Shown here piece after piece: positions 57,826 to 64,000 of a DNA stretch of 64,000 nt. The position numbers and the translations under genes were made by a program. Below the pieces are notes generated by a model that was given only the letters and a program-made list of their open reading frames with translations, was not told where the DNA came from and searched no databases. This DNA is from Blastococcus aurantiacus (GTDB taxonomy: Bacteria > Actinomycetota > Actinomycetes > Mycobacteriales > Geodermatophilaceae): assembly GCF_900102425.1 (NCBI RefSeq), contig NZ_FNBT01000002.1, positions 124,001 to 188,000 of the forward strand. Direction: 5' to 3'. How positions within the stretch are numbered: position 1 is the first letter of the stretch; every line of letters begins with the position of its first letter.

Positions 57826-58649
57826 CCCTGCTCGGCGCTCCGGCGCAGCGCGACCTCGGGGCCGCCGCCCCGCGGCCCGTACCGGGCCCGGCCGTGGTCA
57901 CCGTGCGGGATCTGTCCGTCGCCTACGGGGAGGACACCGTGCTCACCGGGGTCGACCTCGACCTGTTCGGTGGGGAGGTGGTCGCACTCCTCGGCGCGTC
58001 CGGATCGGGCAAGTCGAGCCTGATGAAGAGCCTCACCGGGTTCGCTCCGATCACGGGAGGCTCGGCAGTCGTGGACGGGCACGAGCTCCGCGGGGCCCGG
58101 CCGCGCGAACTGCGCACGGTCCGGGCCGGCGTCGGCCAGATCTTCCAGCAGTTCAACCTGATCCCACGGCTCTCGGTGCTCACCAACGTGCTCGCCGGGT
58201 GCCTGCACCGCACCGGGCCCGCCTCCGCCCTGGGGCACTTCCCCGCGCACGAACGGCGGCGGGCCCTGGAGCTGCTCGACCGGGTGGGCATCGCGCACAA
58301 GGCCAACGAGCCGGCCCGCTCCCTGAGCGGCGGCCAGCAGCAGCGCGTCGCCATCGCCCGGGCGCTGATGCAGCAGCCACGGGTCATCCTGGCCGACGAG
58401 CCGGTCGCCTCGCTGGACCCGCGGCTGGCCGACTCGGTGCTGGCCCTGCTGCGCGACATCGCCGTCAGCGACGGCATCCCGGTGCTGGTCAGCCTGCACG
58501 TGGTCGACCTCGCGCTGGTCCACAGCGATCGCATCGTCGGCCTGCGCGACGGCCGGGCGCTCCTCTCCGGCCGCGCCGGAGAGCTCGGCTCGGCCACGCT
58601 GCACGAGCTCTACGCCGACGAGGAGGACCCCGATGTCGACGACCTCTGA
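57822..58649 (+). CDS. phnC: ABC transporter ATPase (PhnC-like)
   Basis: 275 residues. Walker A is LLGASGSGKSS, the Q-loop is GQIFQQFNLIPRLSVLTNVLAG (typical PhnC), the signature is SLSGGQQQRVAIARAL, and Walker B is VILADEPVASLDP, with the switch His in VSLHVVDLAL. It drives the importer from the cytoplasmic face. Its GTG overlaps the binding-protein stop and its end overlaps the permease start by 17 bp. Confidence 0.93.
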   Translation: MTLLGAPAQRDLGAAAPRPVPGPAVVTVRDLSVAYGEDTVLTGVDLDLFGGEVVALLGASGSGKSSLMKSLTGFAPITGGSAVVDGHELRGARPRELRTVRAGVGQIFQQFNLIPRLSVLTNVLAGCLHRTGPASALGHFPAHERRRALELLDRVGIAHKANEPARSLSGGQQQRVAIARALMQQPRVILADEPVASLDPRLADSVLALLRDIAVSDGIPVLVSLHVVDLALVHSDRIVGLRDGRALLSGRAGELGSATLHELYADEEDPDVDDL

Positions 58650-59481
58650 GACCCGGACCGCGGCCCCGCAGGCGCGGAAGCCGCAGCTCGACCCGCTCGA
58701 GCGGGCCCGCCTCGAGCGGTCGATCGTGTGGCCGCGGACGCGGACGCTGGCGAGCCTGCCGATCCTGCTGGGCGTCCTCTGGTGGTCCTCCGCGGGCGCC
58801 GAGTTCGACCCTTTCGCACTCGGCTCGGGTGCGGTGAACATCGTCGACTACCTGTCGCGGCTCTGGCCGCCGGACTTCTCCGAGTTCGGCACGATCGTCC
58901 GCCTGCTGGTGGAGACGCTGCAGATGGCGATCATCGGGACCCTGCTGGGCTCGGTGCTGTCGCTGCTGATGGCGTTCGCCGCCTCGGCGACCATCGCGCC
59001 GCCGTGGGTCTACTACCCGGCGCGGTGGACCATGAATGTCATCCGGTCGGTCCCTGAGCTCGTGTTCGCGCTGATGTTCGTCTCGGCCGTGGGTCTCGGG
59101 CCGTTCGCCGGCATCCTCGCCATGACGCTGGGCTCGATCGGCTCCATCGGCAAGGTCTACGCCGAGGCCATGGAGTCCGTCGACCAGGGCCCGGTCACCG
59201 CCATGCGCTCGGTGGGCGCCTCGCCCCGGCAGGTCGTCCAGTTCGCCGTGCTCCCACAGGCGGCCCCGCTGCTGGTCTCGTACACGCTGCTGCTCTTCGA
59301 GGGCAACGTCCGCGGCGCCACGATCCTCGGCCTCGTCGGCGCCGGCGGCATCGGTCTCGAGCTGACCACCGCCATGCGCATGTACGACTACGGCCACCTG
59401 GGCGCGATCGTGCTCAGCATCATCGTCGTGGTGACGGTCATCGACCAGTGCAGCGCCCTGATCCGCAAGCGCCTCACCTGA
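58633..59481 (+). CDS. phnE: ABC transporter permease (PhnE-like)
   Basis: 282 residues with about six helices. The ATPase-docking EAA loop is seen in EAMESVDQGPVTAMRSVGASPRQVVQFAVLPQ in pieces, and NVIRSVPELVFALMFVSAVGLGPFAG is typical of PhnE. It has one permease subunit, likely a homodimer in the membrane. The start overlaps the ATPase gene. The phosphatase gene follows 42 bp later. Confidence 0.92.
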   Translation: MSTTSETRTAAPQARKPQLDPLERARLERSIVWPRTRTLASLPILLGVLWWSSAGAEFDPFALGSGAVNIVDYLSRLWPPDFSEFGTIVRLLVETLQMAIIGTLLGSVLSLLMAFAASATIAPPWVYYPARWTMNVIRSVPELVFALMFVSAVGLGPFAGILAMTLGSIGSIGKVYAEAMESVDQGPVTAMRSVGASPRQVVQFAVLPQAAPLLVSYTLLLFEGNVRGATILGLVGAGGIGLELTTAMRMYDYGHLGAIVLSIIVVVTVIDQCSALIRKRLT

Positions 59482-59523
59482 CCGGCCACAGTGCCGGACC
59501 TCCACCCGTAGAGGACCTCTGCC

Positions 59524-60276
59524 ATGACCATGATCCAGACCTTCCCCCTCGCCAACCTCCGCGACCTCGGCGGCATCCCGGTCCGGGGCGGCCGGGTCCG
59601 CCCCGGACTCGTGTTCCGCAGCGACGACGTCGCCCTGGTCGACGAACCCGGCGCCCTCGCGCTCGTCCAGTCGGGGGTGTCCCTCGTCATCGACCTGCGG
59701 TCGCCCGGCGAGGCGACCCGCACGGGGCGGGGCGTGCTGAGCGGCCACCCGGTGGACTACCTCCACCTGCCGCTCACCGCCGACGTCTCCGACCCCACCG
59801 CTCTGGTGCAGCTGTTCTCCGGGAGCGACCACCCCGAACGGACGATGGGCGCCTGGTACGCCCAGCTGCTCGAGGAACGCTCGGCGGAGATCGTCCGGGG
59901 ACTGCGCGCCATCGCGGACAACCCCGGCGGCAGCCTGTTCCACTGCGCCGCCGGCAAGGACCGGACGGGCATCTTCGCCGCCGCCCTGCTCACCGTGCTC
60001 GGGGCGGACGAGCCCTCGATCGTCGCCGACTACGCCCGCACGGCCGCCGTGATCGAGGCGATCATGGCCCGGTTCGCCGGCCACCAGGCGCCGGGGGCGG
60101 CCGAGGAGTGGAAGGAGCTGCCGGCAGCGTTGATGGGCGCCTCGCCGGCGACGATGGCGAGCATGCTCGAGACCACGCGCACCGCGCACGGGTCGGTCGC
60201 GGCGCTGCTCGCCGCCGGCGGGTGCGACGCCGCGCTCGCCGCTCGGCTGCGGGACCGGCTGGTGGAGCCTGCATGA
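59524..60276 (+). CDS. Tyrosine-protein-phosphatase-like enzyme
   Basis: 250 residues with the CX5R loop HCAAGKDRTG near residue 140 and an N-terminal NLRDLGGIPVRGG, typical of bacterial PTP-like (DUF442/Y_phosphatase3) enzymes. The Asp general acid may be in the PLTADVSDP segment. Its place after a PhnDCE transporter suggests it acts on the imported organophosphate or phosphonate, or on a lipid phosphate, rather than on proteins. Its stop overlaps the TetR start (ATGA), so the two are coupled. Confidence 0.88.
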   Translation: MTMIQTFPLANLRDLGGIPVRGGRVRPGLVFRSDDVALVDEPGALALVQSGVSLVIDLRSPGEATRTGRGVLSGHPVDYLHLPLTADVSDPTALVQLFSGSDHPERTMGAWYAQLLEERSAEIVRGLRAIADNPGGSLFHCAAGKDRTGIFAAALLTVLGADEPSIVADYARTAAVIEAIMARFAGHQAPGAAEEWKELPAALMGASPATMASMLETTRTAHGSVAALLAAGGCDAALAARLRDRLVEPA

Positions 60277-60899
60277 CGGAGCCTTCTCCGACGCTGGTGC
60301 GCTCGCCCGTGGACCGGCGTCCGGGCCGGCCGCGGGACGAGGACATCGAGGAACGGGTGCTGGCGGCGACCCTCGCGCTGGTGGACGCCGGCGCGCCGGT
60401 CACCCTCGGCCGGGTGGTCGCGGGGAGCGGTGCCAGCCGGGCCGCGATCTACCGGCGGTGGCCGTCGCTGACCGCGCTGCTGGCGGCCGCCCTCGACCAG
60501 GGGCGCGAGGTCCTGCGCGTTCCCGGCGACGGCGACCTGCGCGAACGCCTCTTCGGGCTCTACCTCGACGGACCGGCGCGCGTGGCGGAGAGCTACACCG
60601 ACGCCCGCTTCCGCCGGCGTCTCCAGCTCACCCTCGCCGACCGTGCGCTGCAGCGCGCCTACTGGGACGCGCACGTCAACCGTCGCCGGCTCCCGGTGAC
60701 CGAGCTGCTGCAGCAGGGGGTGGCGGCCGGCGAGCTGCGGGCCGACCTGGACATCGAGGCGACGATCGACCTGATCAACGGAGTCTTCTACTACCAGGTG
60801 ATCGTCCGCGGGGAGAACCCGCTGGAGCCTGCCACGCGAGCCCGGTGCGCTGCCGCGCTGGACCTCGTCTGGCGCGGGATGGCGGCCGAGCCGCGGTAG
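60273..60899 (+). CDS. TetR-family regulator of the phn-like operon
   Basis: 208 residues. The helix-turn-helix is VTLGRVVAGSGASRAAIYRRWPSL, after IEERVLAATLALVDAG. A typical C-terminal helical domain (TetR_C-like) follows. It is the last gene of the transporter operon, coupled to the phosphatase, and most likely represses the operon through a site near its start. A 20-bp hairpin follows. Confidence 0.9.
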   Translation: MTEPSPTLVRSPVDRRPGRPRDEDIEERVLAATLALVDAGAPVTLGRVVAGSGASRAAIYRRWPSLTALLAAALDQGREVLRVPGDGDLRERLFGLYLDGPARVAESYTDARFRRRLQLTLADRALQRAYWDAHVNRRRLPVTELLQQGVAAGELRADLDIEATIDLINGVFYYQVIVRGENPLEPATRARCAAALDLVWRGMAAEPR

Positions 60900-60937
60900 G
60901 CGCTGCCCGCCGGTGAGCCCGGCACGCACCCGCGTGG

Positions 60938-60981
60938 AACGACGAACGCCCCGGACCGTGAGGTCCGGGGCGTTCGTCGTT
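60938..60981. terminator. Bidirectional terminator between the phn-like operon and ssrA
   Basis: A perfect 20-bp stem (60938-60957 and 60962-60981) with loop GTGA lies 39 bp after the TetR stop and 7 bp beyond the tmRNA 3' end on the other strand. Confidence 0.85.
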
Positions 60982-60987
60982 CAGGGG

Positions 60988-61360
60988 TGGAGGTGGCGGG
61001 AATCGAACCCGCGTCCTTCGACGCATCACCAGGGCTTCTCCGAGCGCAGTCTGCGTTGCCTCTGCTCGGCCCCGTCGATCATGCAGACATGTCGACGTGA
61101 CGGGCCCAGTCACTGTTTGATGTCCCACGCGCACCCGCGACCGGTGCGCGCAGTGAGTCATCTAGCTGATGCCAGGAACCGGGTCGATGACGAACCCGGG
61201 CTGACAGACTCGCCTAGCTGCTATCAGGCAGCGAGAGCGAAGTCGCGCTGATTGGAATCGGCGCTTGTGTTTTTTGCAACGGATGGTTAACGAGCTCATC
61301 GTTGCCTTCCTCGGCTCGCTTCCCCTGGTCACCCGACCGAAGTCGAGACCGTTCACCCCC
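60988..61360 (-). ncRNA. ssrA: tmRNA
   Basis: A 373-nt gene on the minus strand. The 5' end GGGGGTGAACGGTCTCGACT and the 3' TGGTTCGATTCCCGCC-like arm (GGGTTCGATTCCCGCCACCTCC) form the tRNA-like part with a G3-U70 alanine signal. The tag reading frame at 61224-61277 encodes AKNTSADSNQRDFALAA and a stop. The RNA rescues stalled ribosomes and marks the product for breakdown. CCA is not encoded. Confidence 0.95.
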
Positions 61361-61430
61361 TGTGTAGTTGTGCAGACAGCTTAACGGCACGCACCAGGAG
61401 GTTGTTCCCCCGCGCCGCCGGCGTCGCCCG

Positions 61431-61763
61431 TCAGCGGAGGACGGATCCCGGGAAGCTGCGGGTGGTGTGCAGCTCGTAGGTGAAGATCCCCGCTCGCACG
61501 CCCGGGTCGCCCTCCATCAGCTCGCGCGCCTCGTCCAGGTCCATGTCGAGGACGGCGACGCCGCACAGATCGGTGTCGTCGTCCACGGCGCAGACCACCG
61601 GCATCCGCCCCTCGCCCTTGAGGCCGAGGTTCCGGCGGCCGTGCTCCCAGATCAGGCCGGGCGTCTCCGCGGATCCCATGGCCGGCCCGTCGCGCAGCAC
61701 CATGAGCGTGTAGGTGCGGCTGGCCGCCAGCAGCTGGTTCATCTCGTCATCGGTGACCGACAT
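61431..61763 (-). CDS. YCII-related protein
   Basis: 110 residues of the YciI/DGPF-like ferredoxin fold: YTLMVLRDGPAMG near the start, then a beta-alpha-beta core (GVAVLDMDLDEARELMEGDPGVRAGIF) with the conserved Asp-Pro. The family's enzymatic role is unclear. It has no membrane segment. It follows the SRPBCC gene by 13 bp on the same strand and is probably the last gene of the VOC-ArsR-SRPBCC operon, where DGPF/YCII proteins are common. Confidence 0.85.
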   Translation of the reverse strand: MSVTDDEMNQLLAASRTYTLMVLRDGPAMGSAETPGLIWEHGRRNLGLKGEGRMPVVCAVDDDTDLCGVAVLDMDLDEARELMEGDPGVRAGIFTYELHTTRSFPGSVLR

Positions 61764-61776
61764 GTCGACTCCTCGC

Positions 61777-62292
61777 CTACTCGGCAGGTTCCGTGGTGGC
61801 GGCCGCGTCCTGGAGGCGGCCGAGGATGGTGGCCCACCCCTGGGCGAAGCTGCCGCCGAGGTAGCCGCCGGGCAGGGCGCAGTCCTCGCCGAGCTCCCGA
61901 TCGGTCAGGGCGTCCCAGCCGCGGTGCTCCAGCTGCACCTCGGTCAGCCGGGCGGCGAGCGCCGTGAAGCGGAGCTCCACGCAGGTCGGCGTCCCGGTCG
62001 CGTTCCAGGTCATGGTCAGTCCGGACGGCGGCTGCCACTCCAGGATCTGGCCCCACTCGTGCGTCGTGCCGTCGTCCCAGGTCTCGTAGACCCGCCCGCC
62101 GGCGCGCGGCTCCAGGGTGACCTCGCGGACCCGCTCCCGGCCGACCGAGAACGGCACCAGCGGCCACCAGTCGGCCAGCCGTCCGGTGAAGACCGCGAAC
62201 GTGTGCTCCGCGCCGCTGCGCACCAGCGTGGACTGCCGGATCGGTGGCCGCAACGACCGGACGTTGTCCGGGACCGCCTCCGCACTGCTCAT
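61777..62292 (-). CDS. SRPBCC (AHSA1-like) domain protein
   Basis: 171 residues of the START/Bet v1-like fold: STLVRSGAEHTFAVFTG, REVTLEPRAGGRVYETWDDGTTHEWGQI and GLTMTWNATG follow the Activator-of-Hsp90-homology (AHSA1) bacterial group, which binds small hydrophobic molecules. Its ATG overlaps the TGA of the ArsR gene (ATGA). ArsR-SRPBCC pairs are very common and the regulator probably controls it. Confidence 0.9.
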   Translation of the reverse strand: MSSAEAVPDNVRSLRPPIRQSTLVRSGAEHTFAVFTGRLADWWPLVPFSVGRERVREVTLEPRAGGRVYETWDDGTTHEWGQILEWQPPSGLTMTWNATGTPTCVELRFTALAARLTEVQLEHRGWDALTDRELGEDCALPGGYLGGSFAQGWATILGRLQDAAATTEPAE

Positions 62293-62636
62293 CGCGTACT
62301 CCCCTCACCGGCGTCCCGCTCGGCCTCCACCAGCCGGCGCCCCAGGTCCAGCGACGAGGCCCACAGCTCGTCGAGCGCCGTGCGGAGGGCGGCGATGCGG
62401 TCGGGATTGGCGCGGTACAGCCGTCGCGTCCCGTCGCGCCGCTCGGTGAGCAGGTCGGCCGACCGCAGCACGGTGAGGTGCTGGCTGACCGCGGTCCGGG
62501 TCACGTCGAACGCGGCGGCGATCTCCCCGGCGGCCAGCTCCTCCCGCGCGACCAGGCGCAGGATCTGGCGGCGGCGCGGGTCGGCCAGCGCGCGGAAGAC
62601 GTCATCGGTGTCCGGCTCGCGTGCTGCGGCGGTCAT
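62289..62636 (-). CDS. ArsR-family transcriptional regulator
   Basis: 115 residues with the winged helix ALADPRRRQILRLVAREELAAGEIAAAF in two parts, then DVTRTAVSQHLTVLRSADLLTERRDGTRRLY. There are no Cys metal ligands, so it is not a metal sensor of the classic type. It overlaps both neighbours (ATGA at each end), so VOC, ArsR and SRPBCC are one transcription unit. A 10-bp palindrome before the VOC gene is its likely site. Confidence 0.92.
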   Translation of the reverse strand: MTAAAREPDTDDVFRALADPRRRQILRLVAREELAAGEIAAAFDVTRTAVSQHLTVLRSADLLTERRDGTRRLYRANPDRIAALRTALDELWASSLDLGRRLVEAERDAGEGSTR

Positions 62637-62989
62637 GCCCACAGTCCTACCGGGTTGCCGTCCGGATCGGCCAGGACCGCGAACGTGCCGAAGCCGCCGG
62701 GCAGCTCGGTGGGCTCGACGAGGCGCCGACCGCCGAGCCGCTCGGCACGCTCCAGGTAGGTCGGCAGGTCGTCCACGCGGACGTAGATCTTCACGCCCGT
62801 GTCGCCGTCCTCCATGGACGGGCCGATCCCACCGGGGATCGTCGGCTCGTCGGCGGCGGTGTCCACGAGGGCGTAGCCGCCCCAGTCCGGGTCCTCGTCC
62901 ACCGACCACTCGAACAGGCCCGCGTAGAACTCCTTCGCTCGCGCGGGCTGCGCGCTCACGATCTCGAACATCGCCACCGGTCGACCCAT
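62633..62989 (-). CDS. VOC-family protein (glyoxalase-like)
   Basis: 118 residues with one VOC module pair: MFEIVSAQPARAKEFYAGLFEWSVDED, GVKIYVRVDDLPTYLERAERLGG and GTFAVLADPDGNPVGLW. The family binds a metal and acts on small electrophiles, or merely sequesters antibiotics; the substrate is unknown. It is the first gene of the operon with ArsR and SRPBCC. The ATG is 26 bp from a CTAACGTTAG palindrome. Confidence 0.9.
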   Translation of the reverse strand: MGRPVAMFEIVSAQPARAKEFYAGLFEWSVDEDPDWGGYALVDTAADEPTIPGGIGPSMEDGDTGVKIYVRVDDLPTYLERAERLGGRRLVEPTELPGGFGTFAVLADPDGNPVGLWA

Positions 62990-63015
62990 GACCCTCTCCT
63001 TTGCGTCAGCGTGGT

Positions 63016-63025
63016 CTAACGTTAG
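63016..63025. promoter_or_regulatory. ArsR-type operator palindrome
   Basis: CTAACGTTAG, a perfect 10-bp palindrome, lies 27 bp before the VOC start codon, where it would overlap the operon promoter. Confidence 0.45.
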
Positions 63026-63056
63026 CCACAACTGGCGGAAGAGCGCAAGGGGTGGA

Positions 63057-64000
63057 TCAGATCCAGCCGCGCCGCTTGAACACCAGGTACAGCGCCAGGC
63101 TGACGATGCCCATGAGGACGACGGCGAAGGGGTAGCCGTAGTACCAGTCCGTCTCCGGCATGTGGTCGAAGTTCATGCCGTAGACGGTGCCGACGAGCGT
63201 GGGCGCGAAGAGGATGGCCGCCCAGGCCGAGATCTTCTTGACCTCCTCGCCCTGCGCGATCGACGCCTCGGTCAGCTCGCGGATCTCCTCGTTCTGCCGC
63301 TGCGCCACCAGGGTCGCGTTGACGGTGAGGATGTCGCGCAGCTGCTGCCGGAAGCCCTCGACCCGCTCGATCACCTGCATCACGTGGTCGGCGACGTCGC
63401 GGAGGTAGCTGCGCAGCTCCTCGTCGACGCCGTACTTGTCGAACCCCGACGTGATCGCCGCGATGATGCCGGTCAGCGGAGCGGCGGCGCGCTGGAACTC
63501 CAGCACCTCCTGCGAGAGCTCGTAGATGCGCCGGGAGACCCCCGGGTCGCCGCGGAAAACCTCCGTCTCGATCTCGTCGATGTCGGTCGCCAGCCCGTCG
63601 ACGACCGGGCGGTAGCCGTCCACGACGGCGTCCAGGGTCGCGTACAGCACCGCCTCGCTGCCCTTCGCGAGCAGCGCCGGCTCGCTCTCCAGCCGACGGC
63701 GCACCCGCGACAGGTCCGGGGACTCGCTGTGCCGGACGGTGATGGCGAAGTCCGCGCCGAGGAACAGGTGCAGCTCCCCGAACTCCACCTCCTCGGCGGC
63801 GTCCAGGTACCGGGCCGCCTTGAGGACCACGAACAGGGTGTTGCCGTACCGCTCGAACTTCGGCCGCTGGTGCGCCTTGATCGCGTCCTCGACCGCGAGC
63901 TCGGGCAGCTCGAACAGCTCGGCGAGCTCGCCCAGCTCTTGCGGCTCCGGCCGGTACAGACCCAGCCAGGCCAGCCGCTCCTCGCCGAGGTCGAGCTCGG
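63057..64000 (-). CDS. corA: CorA-family magnesium/cobalt transporter, N-terminus missing
   Basis: The frame is open to the right edge, so about 314 residues of the C-terminal part are seen. The cytoplasmic domain includes ELAVEDAIKAHQRPKFERYG and VVLKAARYLDAAEEVEFGE. The long stalk helix is followed by two C-terminal helices with the selectivity signature YGMNFDHMPE between them and a basic end (KRRGW). CorA pentamers admit Mg2+ or Co2+. The stop is 68 bp from the VOC start on the same strand, but the palindrome between them argues for separate control. Confidence 0.93.
   Translation of the reverse strand, partial: ELDLGEERLAWLGLYRPEPQELGELAELFELPELAVEDAIKAHQRPKFERYGNTLFVVLKAARYLDAAEEVEFGELHLFLGADFAITVRHSESPDLSRVRRRLESEPALLAKGSEAVLYATLDAVVDGYRPVVDGLATDIDEIETEVFRGDPGVSRRIYELSQEVLEFQRAAAPLTGIIAAITSGFDKYGVDEELRSYLRDVADHVMQVIERVEGFRQQLRDILTVNATLVAQRQNEEIRELTEASIAQGEEVKKISAWAAILFAPTLVGTVYGMNFDHMPETDWYYGYPFAVVLMGIVSLALYLVFKRRGWI

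Noticed and set aside
1-64000. CRISPR arrays, rRNA genes, complete IS elements
   Set aside because: No regularly spaced repeats, no rRNA sequence and no intact transposase were found on either strand.

Overview
The window is very GC-rich, actinobacterial chromosomal DNA. The gene set (cytochrome-type copper genes, a SigC-like sigma factor, MetP/MetS, an FlbD homologue, DUF5994, many GTG starts and GTGA/ATGA overlaps) and the tmRNA tag ending in RDFALAA fit the high-GC Actinomycetota. A Geodermatophilaceae-like genus (Blastococcus, Geodermatophilus, Modestobacter) is my guess from overall flavour, not something proven by the sequence.

Layout. 1-8.7 kb: a membrane/cupredoxin-like trio cut by the left edge, an orphan FlbD-like protein, gluconokinase, an alpha/beta-hydrolase plus crotonase pair, a histidine phosphatase, a methyltransferase and a family-5 peptide-binding lipoprotein. 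8.84-21.2 kb: a 12.3-kb integrative element inserted in the 3' end of tRNA-Ala(GGC). It is bounded by 46-bp att repeats and carries tandem arm-type repeats at both ends, an excisionase and a tyrosine integrase whose reading frame runs through the att site and the tRNA gene. Its cargo is a 420-residue protein of unknown function next to an Xre-RES toxin-antitoxin pair, a cluster of pyrimidine deoxynucleotide genes, a HEPN-like protein, a zinc-finger protein and a broken DUF433 gene.

The cargo cluster at 12.16-16.7 kb is the most interesting part. A divergent thymidylate-synthase homologue, an ImmA/IrrE metallopeptidase, a DNPH1-like deoxynucleotide N-hydrolase and a deoxynucleoside-kinase-like protein without the P-loop lysine lie in one operon. 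A UDG-superfamily glycosylase converges on it with one base between the stops. All but the peptidase belong to families that act on dUMP, 5-hydroxymethyl-dUMP or uracil-type bases, so I propose a nucleotide-based defence or base-modification module.

21.3-41.7 kb: core and accessory genes, including an M23 peptidase, a four-gene operon that looks like synthesis of a polyol-phosphate wall polymer, a SigC/anti-sigma/CopC-CopD/YcnI/SCO copper cluster, a DUF47-Pit phosphate uptake pair joined by two coupled mini-ORFs, a cysteine-rich leader peptide in front of a TauE/SafE exporter, and typA. 41.1-64 kb: YceI/MarR with paired operators, fatty-acid activation genes (crotonase, TetR, two AMP ligases, patatin), a K+ channel and an adenylate cyclase that converge with overlapping stops, an amidase and an isochorismatase, MetS/MetP, a PhnDCE-type transporter operon with phosphatase and TetR regulator, ssrA (tmRNA), a VOC-ArsR-SRPBCC operon and a CorA gene cut by the right edge.

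Several terminators are long perfect GC hairpins (15-20 bp) between convergent or tandem genes.
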